From Thiopontia sp964344435 (GTDB lineage Bacteria; Pseudomonadota; Gammaproteobacteria; GCF-002020875), in assembly GCA_964344435.1 (NCBI GenBank), contig CAYFNH010000002.1, forward strand, positions 6,796-70,795: a stretch of DNA of 64,000 nt, read 5' to 3'. The position numbers and the translations under genes were made by a program. Shown piece after piece: positions 46,493 through 55,861 of this stretch. Every line of letters starts with the position of its first letter. The first letter of the stretch is position 1. A model generated the notes under the pieces. That model was not told where the DNA came from and ran no database searches. It saw only the letters and a program-made list of their open reading frames with translations.

Positions 46493-47332
46493 CTATCTTC
46501 CCTTCTGCCGCGCCTCTTCCAACGCCTCGCAGAGCAACTTCGCCCCCTCCACCAAACGGGGGCCGTGGCGTTGCAGAAGATCCGGAGGAACATGATAAAG
46601 ATTTTCCTCCCGAACAGCCTGCAGCAGCGGGAAACGACTCCAGCTATCGAGCCACTCCGGACGGGACTCATCCATACCACTGGCAATGATCACCTCCGGA
46701 TTGCGCTCCAGCACCGCCTCTACACCAATCTGGGGGGAGAGGCTGTCAAGCCCGGCAAAGACATTGCGACCACCACACAACTCAATTACGTGACTGATGA
46801 TCTGCTCCCCATTGATGGTGATCAAGGGCTGGTTCCAGACCTGATAAAAGACATCGACCAAATGCTTTCCCTGGTACCGGTTGCGCAGCTGCTGCAGATG
46901 GTTGCGGTAGTCGTGAGCCTGCTCACCGGCCTGCTGCTCACGCCCCAACACCCCCCCCAACTGCTCCATGACGGTGGCCACATCCTCCAGTCGACGAGGC
47001 TCCGAGATATGGAATTTGAAGCCAAGCTGGCGCAGCTTTTCCAGCTCACCCGGCGCATTACCACTCTCCCATCCCACAATCAGATCCGCTCGACTGGCAA
47101 TGATCGCCTCCAGATCGAGACGGTTATACCCCCCCACTTGAGGAATCCTCCCTGCTGCCTCGGGGTAGTTGCTGTAATTCACGGTACCGACCACCTGTTC
47201 CCCGGCACCGATTGCGAACAGCATTTCGGTCAGGTGTGGTGCCAGACTCACCACACGCAGGGCGTGACGCTCGTCAGCCTGTACGGCAAAGCTGAGAAAC
47301 AGCAGGAGCAGTCGAATCAAAGAGGCAGCCAT
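46493..47332 (-). CDS. btuF: Periplasmic cobalamin-binding protein
   Basis: A 279-residue class III binding protein with a signal peptide (LIRLLLLFLSFAVQADE). RVVSLAPHLTEMLFAIGAGEQVVG, VGGYNRLDLEAIIASRADLIVGW and VFYQVWNQPLITINGEQIISH are those of BtuF. It hands vitamin B12 from BtuB to BtuCD. It overlaps btuD by 16 bases and is encoded beside btuC, btuB and cobO. Confidence 0.92.
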   Translation of the reverse strand: MAASLIRLLLLFLSFAVQADERHALRVVSLAPHLTEMLFAIGAGEQVVGTVNYSNYPEAAGRIPQVGGYNRLDLEAIIASRADLIVGWESGNAPGELEKLRQLGFKFHISEPRRLEDVATVMEQLGGVLGREQQAGEQAHDYRNHLQQLRNRYQGKHLVDVFYQVWNQPLITINGEQIISHVIELCGGRNVFAGLDSLSPQIGVEAVLERNPEVIIASGMDESRPEWLDSWSRFPLLQAVREENLYHVPPDLLQRHGPRLVEGAKLLCEALEEARQKGR

Positions 47333-48087
47333 GCAACCCGCCCCTGCGCCCGAAGTTGCACCATCCCGGTGTCGTAGAGTCGATCCATATTTTCCGAGGT
47401 TGCCAGCACCTCAACCCCCCCCTGCGCCACCTCACCATGGCCAAACAGCAGTAACAGATGGGTGCAATAACGCATCGCTAGATTGATATCATGCAGCACC
47501 ATCACACTGGCTGCAGCTTGCTGTCGAACCGACTCGGTCAGCTGCAGGAAGATCTGCTGCTGATATTTGGGGTCAAGATGGGCCTCCGGCTCATCCAGCA
47601 GATAGAGCTGTGGCTGCTGCGCCAGAATGGTGGCGATGGCAACCCGACGACGCTCCCCACCGGAGAGGCTCTGAACAGTGCGCTGCTGAAGTGCATTGAG
47701 CTCCATCACCTCCAGTGCCCACTCTACCCGTTTCCGGTCTTCCGCACCCTCTCCACGCAGCAACGTGGTATGGGGATGGCGCCCCATCATCACCTGATCC
47801 AGTACCGTGGTGGGGAAGATGTCATCCTGATGCTGGAAAACCAGCCCAACCCGACGTGCAACTTCACGACGATTAAGGTGGGTTAACGGTTGACCATTGA
47901 GCAAAATCTCACCCTGATTGATCGGATGCAGCCCTGCCAGTGCGCGCAGCAGGGTACTCTTGCCCACTCCATTGACCCCCAGCACCCCCCAGATCTGTTC
48001 AGGTTCAATCCGCCAATCCAGCCGCTCACAGATCGATTTGTCCGCAATGGAGAGAGAAAGTTGATTGACTTGCAACACCGGACTCAC
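47317..48087 (-). CDS. btuD: Cobalamin ABC transporter ATP-binding protein
   Basis: A 256-residue ABC ATPase. Walker A is GVNGVGKSTLLRAL, the Q-loop VFQHQDD, the signature LSGGERRR, Walker B LYLLDEPEAHLD and the switch His lies in VLHDINLAMRY. It could equally serve Fe-siderophore import, but its position between btuF and btuC and opposite a B12 riboswitch favours cobalamin. Overlaps on both sides show one operon. Confidence 0.9.
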   Translation of the reverse strand: MSPVLQVNQLSLSIADKSICERLDWRIEPEQIWGVLGVNGVGKSTLLRALAGLHPINQGEILLNGQPLTHLNRREVARRVGLVFQHQDDIFPTTVLDQVMMGRHPHTTLLRGEGAEDRKRVEWALEVMELNALQQRTVQSLSGGERRRVAIATILAQQPQLYLLDEPEAHLDPKYQQQIFLQLTESVRQQAAASVMVLHDINLAMRYCTHLLLLFGHGEVAQGGVEVLATSENMDRLYDTGMVQLRAQGRVAWLPL

Positions 48088-49073
48088 CGCCCACTCCGTT
48101 GCAACAGATAGAGGAAGAGAGGTACACCAAGCATCGCCGTCACCACCCCGACCGGCAGCTGCTGTGGTGCCAGCAGCGTACGTGCCAGGGTATCGGAGAG
48201 AATCAGCAACCCGCCCCCCAGCAGCACCGTGGCCGAGACCAGCAGACGATGATCCCCGCCGACCATCAGACGAATCATGTGTGGCACCACCAGCCCGACA
48301 AATCCGACACTACCCGCCAGGGTAACCGCCGTTGCCGTCAGTAGTGAGGCCAGCAGAAAGAGGGTCAACCGCAGTCGTTCCACTGCAACCCCAAAGGCCG
48401 CAGCCTGTGCCCCTCCTCGGGTGAGCACATTGATCTCACGCGCCAATAGCAATGCAATGGCAGTACCCAACAGCAGCAGCAGAGATTCCCATCCAGGCAG
48501 ATCGGGCTGCCCGAGATCCCCCATCAACCAGAAGACCATCCCCCGTAGCGCCTGATCGGGGCTTACCGCCAACAAGAAAGTAATCACTGCTCCCCACCCT
48601 GCAGCCACCACCACCCCGGTCAACAGCAGCCGCATCGGCTCCCAGCTTCCATGCAGACGCGCAAGCCCAAACACCAGCAACATCGACAACAGGGCTCCAC
48701 CAAAGGCGGCCGGTGCCAGCCATACGACAGAGAGCCCCGTCATCAATGCCAACAGCGCTGCCACTGCCGCCCCACCAGACACACCCAGCACATAAGGGTC
48801 TGCCAACGGGTTACGCAGCAGAATCTGCATCAACAGCCCGGAGAGCGCCAACAGACCACCAACCACAAAGGCGGTGACAACTCGCGGCAAACGCAGCTCC
48901 AGCACCACCGTGGAGAGCACACCTGCATCACCCCCCCGCAGGATCTGCCACAGCAACTCCCAACTCACACTGCTGTTGCCAAGCTTCAACGAGAACAGCG
49001 CAGCCAACAGCACAAAAGCAACAAACGGGAGCAGTCGCAGGCTGTTGTGGGCGGTAGTGGGCAGGGCATCCAT
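48084..49073 (-). CDS. btuC: Cobalamin ABC transporter permease
   Basis: A 329-residue FecCD-family permease with about ten helices. LRLPRVVTAFVVGGLLALSGLLMQ and RNPLADPYVLGVSGGAAVAAL are the family's diagnostic segments, and GFVGLVVPHMIRLMVGGDHR is the cytoplasmic loop that docks the ATPase. First gene of btuCDF, it is divergent from btuB and probably has its own promoter in 49074..49170. Confidence 0.92.
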   Translation of the reverse strand: MDALPTTAHNSLRLLPFVAFVLLAALFSLKLGNSSVSWELLWQILRGGDAGVLSTVVLELRLPRVVTAFVVGGLLALSGLLMQILLRNPLADPYVLGVSGGAAVAALLALMTGLSVVWLAPAAFGGALLSMLLVFGLARLHGSWEPMRLLLTGVVVAAGWGAVITFLLAVSPDQALRGMVFWLMGDLGQPDLPGWESLLLLLGTAIALLLAREINVLTRGGAQAAAFGVAVERLRLTLFLLASLLTATAVTLAGSVGFVGLVVPHMIRLMVGGDHRLLVSATVLLGGGLLILSDTLARTLLAPQQLPVGVVTAMLGVPLFLYLLQRSGR

Positions 49074-49171
49074 AGGCTGGCTATTATCCCCTCAGTTGAG
49101 AGAACTTCAAACGGGGCTGCACCACTCATTCTGGAAAGGCCGGAAATTGGTCTCCTGCAGAAAAGTCCCGT

Positions 49172-49200
49172 TTGACTTGGTAAAACAATCTCTATATGAT
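49172..49200 (+). promoter_or_regulatory. Promoter of the btuB transcript
   Basis: TTGACT (49172-49177), 17 bases, TATGAT (49195-49200). Transcription would start near 49207, about 30 bases before the cobalamin riboswitch. Confidence 0.6.
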
Positions 49201-49237
49201 CCGCCTCCTGTTTTGGGTTCTCTGCTCAATATCCATT

Positions 49238-49405
49238 GAACAGGGTGAAAAGGGAAGTCTGGTGCGCTCAACCACAGCAACTCCAGCGCTGCCCCCGCAA
49301 CGGTAGGTGAGGATAATCGGATCACACGCCACTGCATCGATGATGTGGGAAGGCGATTCGAACGGTACACAGAGACCACTCACAAGCCCGGAGACCTGCC
49401 CGAGA
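49238..49405 (+). ncRNA. Cobalamin (B12) riboswitch
   Basis: Conserved elements appear in order: GGTGAAAAGGGAAGTCTGGTG, the core GCGCTGCCCCCGCAACGGTA, TGTGGGAAGGCG, and the B12 box CAAGCCCGGAGACCTGCC (49383-49400). It would bind adenosyl- or hydroxocobalamin and reduce btuB expression when B12 is plentiful. The 127 bases from its end to the btuB ATG can hold the expression platform, including a GC-rich stem around 49425-49445. The whole gap 49074..49532 is explained by this leader and the two divergent promoters. Confidence 0.93.
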
Positions 49406-49532
49406 CAATACGTAGGCCAAATCGCGGCGGGCGATAGCCGGGCAACGCTACTGCTGTCTTGTCTCTCTGTTCGCCGTGCTGGCTTTGGATTATCCCAGCG
49501 ATATGCGGGCGTGCATATCTGGAGCATAGACA

Positions 49533-51383
49533 ATGAACAGAATCAGTACCCTCTCTGTTGCCCTGTTGGCAACGGCTACCCCTTTTTCCTTGATGGCTGC
49601 CAGTGAACTGGAGCCGGTGATTGTGACCGCAACCCGTACCGCGCAAACGGTGGATGAGAGCTTGGCGGCAGTCACAGTACTATCTCGCAACACCATCGAA
49701 CAGAGCGGTGCAAGCAACCTAATGGAACTGCTAGCAGGTTATCCCGGAATCTATGTATCAGGTAAAGGTGGTGCTGGAACCGAGCAATCGATATTTTTGA
49801 GAGGGACAAACTCGGATGCTGTATTGGTACTGATTGATGGAATCAAATTGGGATCCGCTACCACTGGACAACCTTCTTTCGCCCATTATCCACTATCGAA
49901 CATTGAAAAAATCGAGATAGTCCGCGGCCCACGTTCCGCAATTTACGGAAGTGGAGCAATTGGTGGGGTAATCCAGATTTTCACAACAAAAGGTTCCACA
50001 AATAATAAAACGATCACAACACTTGGGGTAGGCTCACTCGACACACACAAAATATCTATTACAAACAGTGGATCAATACCACAACTAAATTACTCTTTTA
50101 CAGCAAGTCATTTCAGAACAGAAGGAATTACCTCTAAATTGGGTGAAAGTGGAACCGAAGCCGATCGGGACGGGTATGAAAACAACTCATTCGGTCTATC
50201 TCTTAGCAGCTACCTATCGGATTACACAGACATTTCCGTTCAATGGATGTATGCCAATGGAGAGGTTCAACTGGATGACCACCAATATGATGCACCAGGC
50301 GGAGCCTATTCTGATACCCTGCAACAATCTATTGGTACAACTCTGAATCACCAGGTCAGTGAACACTGGGACAGTAAACTTAAAATCGGTTATGTAGAAG
50401 ACCTTTCTCAGACCTATGACAGTAACCCATCCACTATTGATACCTATAGAACCTCTGCCACCTGGCAAAATGATCTTTACATCGATGACAACACAATAAC
50501 CCTTGGCGTTGATCATACTCAAGACAAGATCTCTTCTACAAAAAATTACTCTAACAACCGTGTGCAGGAGGATGCCCTGTTTGGTCAGTACCAAACCAAG
50601 ACCTATAACGGAGACTGGTTACTCGCATTTCGACACATTGATAACAACAGCTTTGGCTCACACAACACTGGCAATATCGAGTACGGGACAGAAATCTTTG
50701 ACCACTTAAGAGTTACTGCTGCATATGGTGAAGCATTCCATGCACCAGATATCAATGATCTTTACTGGCCTGTTCTAGGCAACACCTCCCTTTCTCCAGA
50801 AACATCTAAAACATACGAGATCGGTTTCAGATTCAATATTTTTTCTGCCAAATGGAAAACTTCACTCTATCGAACTACGATAAAGAACTTGATCGAGTGG
50901 GCTGATTCTGGAAGCGACCTTGATGGAGATGGATGGGATGACTGGATTCCCAGCAATGTAGGTAAAGCGCGGATTAAGGGCATTGAGGTTGAGGCCGAAA
51001 CCTCGATCAGCGGTTGGGACAGCCTGCTATCTCTCTCCTACATAGACCACAAAGATACCACTGTAAACAAAAGACTCATTCGAAGACCCATGTGGTCATA
51101 CCGAGCTGCTGCCGACAAGCAGTACAACGAATATACATTTGGTTTAGCACTGCATGGTCAATCTTCCGCTTTCGACGACAAGAACAACACCAGAACACTG
51201 GGAGGGTATACCTTGGTTGACACCTATATTAGGTACATGATGAATCCACAAACAACTTTAAACGCTACAGTAACCAACCTCTCAAACCGGCAATACACAC
51301 ATGCCCTAGACAGTTCTACTCCCAGAAAAGCATATAATGCTCCTGATCGTGAGTTGATGTTATCGGTAAACTACGAGTTTTAA
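49533..51383 (+). CDS. btuB: TonB-dependent vitamin B12 receptor
   Basis: A 616-residue outer-membrane receptor with signal peptide (ending SLMAAS). It has a TonB box-like ELEPVIVTATRTAQ, a plug with IFLRGTNSDAVLVLIDG and VRGPRSAIYGSGAIGGVIQIF, and a beta-barrel ending in Phe. The riboswitch upstream and cobO downstream define the substrate as cobalamin. The Asp-rich SGSDLDGDGWDDW resembles a calcium-binding loop. Base composition is clearly more AT-rich than the neighbours, which may reflect surface-protein evolution or transfer. Confidence 0.94.
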   Translation: MNRISTLSVALLATATPFSLMAASELEPVIVTATRTAQTVDESLAAVTVLSRNTIEQSGASNLMELLAGYPGIYVSGKGGAGTEQSIFLRGTNSDAVLVLIDGIKLGSATTGQPSFAHYPLSNIEKIEIVRGPRSAIYGSGAIGGVIQIFTTKGSTNNKTITTLGVGSLDTHKISITNSGSIPQLNYSFTASHFRTEGITSKLGESGTEADRDGYENNSFGLSLSSYLSDYTDISVQWMYANGEVQLDDHQYDAPGGAYSDTLQQSIGTTLNHQVSEHWDSKLKIGYVEDLSQTYDSNPSTIDTYRTSATWQNDLYIDDNTITLGVDHTQDKISSTKNYSNNRVQEDALFGQYQTKTYNGDWLLAFRHIDNNSFGSHNTGNIEYGTEIFDHLRVTAAYGEAFHAPDINDLYWPVLGNTSLSPETSKTYEIGFRFNIFSAKWKTSLYRTTIKNLIEWADSGSDLDGDGWDDWIPSNVGKARIKGIEVEAETSISGWDSLLSLSYIDHKDTTVNKRLIRRPMWSYRAAADKQYNEYTFGLALHGQSSAFDDKNNTRTLGGYTLVDTYIRYMMNPQTTLNATVTNLSNRQYTHALDSSTPRKAYNAPDRELMLSVNYEF

Positions 51384-51407
51384 TAGGCAACAGACCTCAT
51401 TGACGAG

Positions 51408-52331
51408 ATGGTTAACTATTTTCCTTCCAAGCAAAGCCATTTCGCCTTTCATACGCGTGCCCTCTATCTGTTTATCACGCTCTCCGTCCTGATCCATGGG
51501 TTCATACTATACAACTGGAAAGAGCCTCTCCAATTCGACTTCGGGGGGCAACAACTCAATCAGCAGACCCTACAAATTGCGCTGCGTACACCTACCCCCA
51601 GACATGTCGAAGTTGAACCTGCTGAGAAACCGGTAGAGCAGGCTGTTGAGCCTCCGCCCCCCCCTGTGGAAGAGGTGGCAGTCAAACAGGAACAGTCGGT
51701 AGAGGTCATTGAAGAGCCACCCCCGCAACCTGAACCTAAACCTGATCCTGATCCTGAGCCTGAGCCTGAGTCTGAGCCTGAGCCTGAGCCTCAAGTCATT
51801 CAACAACCCTCTCCTCCTGCACCCAAACCAAAAAAACAGCACGTTCCCTTTCAACAGAAGAAGGCAGTAAAACCGGTTACAACCAAGCCGGTTAAATCAG
51901 TCGCAGCTGAAAAGGTGATTGATCCGACTCCGGTCAAACCAGTAACAGATCCCAAACCTGCCCCCAAATCAGCTCCTGAAGAAAAGACTGCAGAAGAGCC
52001 CGAAACCAAGCTCAACGAGAGCGAAGCCACCCAACAATCCATCGCCATGATCCGCCGTCTGATTCAAGGTGAGCTCGGGCGGCACTTTCAATACCCCAGG
52101 GTGGCACGCCGTCGTGGATGGGAGGGGAAGGTACAGCTTGAATTTACCGTACTACCGGATGGAGCAATCACCAACATCCGCATCATGCAGGGCAGCCAGT
52201 ATAAAATACTGGATCGTTCTGCCGTGAATACCATGACCCGTATCCACCACCTCAAGCAGATCTCCGAGGGGATGCTGCGTGCCCCTGTGCGCATGGAGAT
52301 CCCGATCATCTATCAACTCAGCAACCGTTAA
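51408..52331 (+). CDS. tonB: TonB family energy transducer
   Basis: A 307-residue protein with an N-terminal membrane anchor (about 18-37), a long Pro/Glu/Lys-rich periplasmic spacer (PEPKPDPDPEPEPE) and a C-terminal TonB domain (YPRVARRRGWEGKVQLEFTV, then GSQYKILDRSAV). It carries proton-motive energy to the adjacent BtuB. It is probably a dedicated TonB since it is co-transcribed with btuB and lies under the riboswitch. exbB/exbD are not in the window. Confidence 0.9.
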   Translation: MVNYFPSKQSHFAFHTRALYLFITLSVLIHGFILYNWKEPLQFDFGGQQLNQQTLQIALRTPTPRHVEVEPAEKPVEQAVEPPPPPVEEVAVKQEQSVEVIEEPPPQPEPKPDPDPEPEPESEPEPEPQVIQQPSPPAPKPKKQHVPFQQKKAVKPVTTKPVKSVAAEKVIDPTPVKPVTDPKPAPKSAPEEKTAEEPETKLNESEATQQSIAMIRRLIQGELGRHFQYPRVARRRGWEGKVQLEFTVLPDGAITNIRIMQGSQYKILDRSAVNTMTRIHHLKQISEGMLRAPVRMEIPIIYQLSNR

Positions 52332-52335
52332 TACC

Positions 52336-52932
52336 ATGTCCAAAGAAGAGAACCACAAACAACGCATGCAACGTAAAAAGGCGGTGATTGATGCCTCCAT
52401 CGCCAAGGCCGACCGTGAACAAGGGGTACTCCTGGTACTGACCGGCAACGGCAAGGGCAAGTCCAGCTCGGCCTTTGGCATGGTGGCACGTGCACTGGGG
52501 CATGGACTACGTGTCGGTGTGGCGCAGTTTATCAAGGGTAGCTCCGATACCGGTGAGGAGGCCTTTTTCAACCAACACCCCAACGTCAGCTGGCATGTAC
52601 TGGGCGAGGGCTTCACCTGGGAGACACAGAATCTTGCTCAGGATATTGAAACCGCTCGGAAGGGGTGGGCCGTGGTCAAAGAGATGCTGGACGACGACTC
52701 CGTTGATCTGATCGTGCTCGATGAGCTCACCTATCCACTCAAATATGGCTGGCTTGATCTCGACACCATATTAAACGACCTCAAGGGGCGCCCTCCAATG
52801 CAACATGTGGTGATCACCGGCCGTGGTGCACCGGATGCTCTCTGCGAGGCCGCAGACACGGTCACTGACCTGAAGGATGTCAAGCATGCCTACCGTGCTG
52901 GAATCAAGGCTCAGCAAGGGATTGACCTGTAA
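52336..52932 (+). CDS. cobO: Corrinoid adenosyltransferase
   Basis: CobA/CobO/BtuR-type enzyme, 198 residues, converting reduced corrinoids to adenosylcobalamin. The P-loop TGNGKGKSSSAFGM (about 36-49), WETQN, VVLDELTYPLKYGWL-like LIVLDELTYPL and VVITGRGAP are family motifs. ATG 52336 follows the tonB stop by four bases. It is the third gene of the riboswitch-controlled operon, completing uptake and activation of B12. Confidence 0.95.
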   Translation: MSKEENHKQRMQRKKAVIDASIAKADREQGVLLVLTGNGKGKSSSAFGMVARALGHGLRVGVAQFIKGSSDTGEEAFFNQHPNVSWHVLGEGFTWETQNLAQDIETARKGWAVVKEMLDDDSVDLIVLDELTYPLKYGWLDLDTILNDLKGRPPMQHVVITGRGAPDALCEAADTVTDLKDVKHAYRAGIKAQQGIDL

Positions 52933-52993
52933 TCCCACTCAATCATGGAGAGGAAATTGATACAATTTTGCTCCAGCAACCAATGAGAATATT

Positions 52994-53767
52994 ATGAGTA
53001 ACAAACAACCTGTAATTCTGATCGGTGCCGGTGAGATGGGCGGTGTATTCGCCCGTGGACTGCTGCGTGCCGGTTATCCCGTCCATCCGGTCACCCGCAA
53101 GATCTCGCTGGAGGAGACCGCCAACACGATTCCCGATCCGGAGTTTGTACTGGTGAGTGTAGCCGAAGGGGATCTCCACCCAGTACTGGAGCAGATTCCG
53201 GCTGCATGGCGTGACCGTCTGGTACTGCTGCAAAATGAGCTTCTGCCCCGCGACTGGAAGCAGCATGGCCTCGACAACCCCACCGTGATCTCGGTCTGGT
53301 TTGAGAAGAAAAAGGGGATGGACTTCAAGGTGATCATCCCCTCTCCAGTGCTTGGCCCACACGCCCAGACCATTGCTGATGCACTCGCCACCCTGGAGAT
53401 CAGCAGCAAGGTGCTGACCACCGATAGCGAACTGCTGCTGGAGCTGGTGCTGAAGAATGTCTACATCCTCACCACCAACATTGCCGGGCTCAAGGTGGGC
53501 GGCACGGTGGGTGAACTCTGGGAGAATCATGAAGAGTTTGCTCGTACGGTAGCCAACGAGGTGATCGATCTGCAAGAGTGGCTGACTGGTGAGAAGCTGG
53601 ATCGCGAGGCGCTGATCAACGGTATGGTGAGCGCTTTCAACGGGGATCCAAACCATGGCTGCATGGGACGTAGTGCCCCGGCAAGGCTACAACGGGCGCT
53701 ACAACAGGCCGCTGAGGCTGGGCTCTCACTGCCCACACTGGAACAGATCCGCGCGCTCAATGAGTGA
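52994..53767 (+). CDS. NAD(P)-binding oxidoreductase, ketopantoate-reductase-like
   Basis: A 257-residue protein with an N-terminal Rossmann motif (ILIGAGEMGGVFARGLLRAG) and a helical C-terminal half containing NVYILTTNIAGLKVGG. It resembles ApbA/PanE-type ketopantoate reductases in layout but lacks motifs that would let me name the substrate. It overlaps the CDF gene by eight bases. The 61-base gap after cobO suggests either a separate promoter or the distal part of the B12 operon. Confidence 0.7.
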   Translation: MSNKQPVILIGAGEMGGVFARGLLRAGYPVHPVTRKISLEETANTIPDPEFVLVSVAEGDLHPVLEQIPAAWRDRLVLLQNELLPRDWKQHGLDNPTVISVWFEKKKGMDFKVIIPSPVLGPHAQTIADALATLEISSKVLTTDSELLLELVLKNVYILTTNIAGLKVGGTVGELWENHEEFARTVANEVIDLQEWLTGEKLDREALINGMVSAFNGDPNHGCMGRSAPARLQRALQQAAEAGLSLPTLEQIRALNE

Positions 53768-54896
53768 GCTGAACCACGCCGCAGAGGCCCGTCACGCCAC
53801 CCTCATCGGGGCATTGATCAATCTGCTGCTGAGTGGATTGAAAATCGTGGTCGGCACCGTGGGGAACTCTCACTCACTGGTTGCCGATGGGGTGCACTCC
53901 CTCTCTGATCTGATCTCTGACGTGATGGTGCTCTACGGAACCCACCATGGCAACCAGGAGGCTGATGAAGCACACCCGTATGGCCATGGACGCATCGAGA
54001 CCTTGATCACAGTTGCTGTCGGCCTGTTACTGATCGCCATCGCCATCGGCATTGCACTGAATGCGATTGACCACCTCTTTAATCCACAAACCCTGTCACA
54101 GCCCGGGAGCATGGTTCTAATCGCGGCGGCACTCTCCATTCTGTTCAAGGAGGGGCTCTACCACTACACCATGAGAGTGGCCACGCGCATCCGCTCCAAA
54201 CTGCTACGCGCCAATGCCTGGCACCATCGCACCGATGCGCTCTCTTCCGTGGTGGTACTGATTGGCGTCAGCGGTACCCTGGCCGGCCTGGAATATCTGG
54301 ATGCCATCGCCGCTGTGCTGGTGGCGGTGATGATTGCCCATGCCGGATTCGAACTGGGGTGGGAGTCGATTCAGGAGCTGATCGATACCGGACTGGAGCA
54401 GGAGCAACTGGAGCAGGTACGAGTGCAGATCCATCATGTGGAAGGGGTACGGGCCATGCACCGGCTGCGTACCCGCCGCATGGGGGCGAATGTACTGGTC
54501 GATGTCCATATTCTGGTCGACCCCCGTCTCAGTGTCTCTGAAGGTCACAAAATTGCTGACCATGTAGAGATGACACTCTATCAGGAGATCAGGGATGTCA
54601 CTGATGTTACCGTTCATATCGACCCGGAAAACGATGAACAAAATCACCCCTGTACCGACCTGCCGATGCGCAGTGAACTGATTGAACGGCTCACTACCTG
54701 CTGGGCCGACATCCCGGAGAGCCGCTATATTGAAGACTACACCCTCCACTATCTCGATGGGGAGCTGGATCTGGAGGTGTGGATACCACTATCCAAAATG
54801 GATTCGCTTTCCGAGGCTACTTCACTACAGCAGCGCATGAGCCACTGCCTCTCCGACGACCTGCAGATCAAACGGGTACGCCCACTCTTCTTCTGA
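53760..54896 (+). CDS. Cation diffusion facilitator metal transporter
   Basis: A 378-residue CDF exporter with six helices and a C-terminal cytoplasmic domain. Metal-site motifs are ADGVHSLSDLISD and AWHHRTDALSS, giving HxxxD in both TM2 and TM5, typical of Zn/Fe/Mn CDF proteins. The C-terminal region is extended by about 80 residues beyond the usual 290-300. ATG 53760 overlaps the upstream gene; the longer frame from 53655 is rejected. The magnetosome iron transporters MamB and MamM are CDF proteins too, but nothing here marks it as one of them. Confidence 0.9.
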   Translation: MSELNHAAEARHATLIGALINLLLSGLKIVVGTVGNSHSLVADGVHSLSDLISDVMVLYGTHHGNQEADEAHPYGHGRIETLITVAVGLLLIAIAIGIALNAIDHLFNPQTLSQPGSMVLIAAALSILFKEGLYHYTMRVATRIRSKLLRANAWHHRTDALSSVVVLIGVSGTLAGLEYLDAIAAVLVAVMIAHAGFELGWESIQELIDTGLEQEQLEQVRVQIHHVEGVRAMHRLRTRRMGANVLVDVHILVDPRLSVSEGHKIADHVEMTLYQEIRDVTDVTVHIDPENDEQNHPCTDLPMRSELIERLTTCWADIPESRYIEDYTLHYLDGELDLEVWIPLSKMDSLSEATSLQQRMSHCLSDDLQIKRVRPLFF

Positions 54897-54903
54897 CCAG
54901 ATC

Positions 54904-55818
54904 ATGCTGGAAATTCTGATCCCGATGGCCTCGTTGATTCTGGTCGGTTCACTGTGGCGACCACTGCAGCCGATGGGGCTGGATGCAGACACCACCCGCC
55001 GATCTCTCACCGGACTGGTCTATGTACTACTACTGCCGGCACTGGTACTGGATGTGCTGTGGAAGGCCCCACTGGGAGTCGACTCCTTGCGCATCATCCT
55101 GATGGCAGCCTTCAGCGTGGTCAGTGCCGCACTTATCAGTACACTGGTTTTTCGCCGTCAGTGGGTTGCCGACCCCGCACGGGGTGCGCTCATCCTCGCT
55201 GCTGCCTGGGGCAATGTCACCTACCTGGGGCTGCCGGTACTGGAGCAGACCTTCGGCACTGCGTTTCGCAGCGTCGCCCTGCAGTTTGACCTGTTTGCCA
55301 ACACTCCGCTGCTGCTCACCCTGGGAGTCTGGGTCGCACAGCGTCACGGCCAAGGTGTAGAGCCACGCAGTGCCGCTGCCGAGATCGCCCGGGTACCTGC
55401 CGTCTGGGCCGCCATTGCAGGGGTACTGCTCAACTTGAACCAGATCCCCAGCCCGGAGGGGCTGACAACCGTACTCAAACTGCTGGGCAATTCGGTACCT
55501 CCGCTGATGCTGCTGGCGCTGGGCATGGGGCTGCGCTGGGATGTACTGCAGTGGCGTGTTCTGCCCGTACTGCTGCCGGTGGTGCTGATACAGCTACTGA
55601 TCACCCCCTTTGTCATCTACTGGATCAGCCTCGGTGTGGGACTGGAGGGCGACCTGCGCAGTGCCGTCATCCTCGAGGCCGCCATGCCCACCATGGTGCT
55701 GGGCATGGTGATCTGTGACCGCTACCAGCTCGATACCGGTCTGTTTGCCGCAGCCACCACCCTCTCCACCGCACTCTCTCTGCTGACACTGCCACTCTGG
55801 TACAGCTGGCTTGGCTGA
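54904..55818 (+). CDS. AEC family transporter
   Basis: A 304-residue membrane protein with about ten helices in two halves. AAAWGNVTYLGLPVLEQTFG and LEAAMPTMVLGMVICDRYQLD are the repeated helix-break motifs of the auxin efflux carrier family. Bacterial members export or import small organic acids; the substrate here is unknown. It follows the CDF gene by seven bases. Confidence 0.88.
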   Translation: MLEILIPMASLILVGSLWRPLQPMGLDADTTRRSLTGLVYVLLLPALVLDVLWKAPLGVDSLRIILMAAFSVVSAALISTLVFRRQWVADPARGALILAAAWGNVTYLGLPVLEQTFGTAFRSVALQFDLFANTPLLLTLGVWVAQRHGQGVEPRSAAAEIARVPAVWAAIAGVLLNLNQIPSPEGLTTVLKLLGNSVPPLMLLALGMGLRWDVLQWRVLPVLLPVVLIQLLITPFVIYWISLGVGLEGDLRSAVILEAAMPTMVLGMVICDRYQLDTGLFAAATTLSTALSLLTLPLWYSWLG

Positions 55819-55861
55819 TTTATGATCCTCTCCATCAATCACAACAGAGGATGGAGAAACC

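Noticed and set aside
53760..54896. CDF transporter considered as magnetosome MamB or MamM
   Set aside because: It has only general CDF motifs and sits with unrelated transporters; nothing ties it to the 9132 unit.
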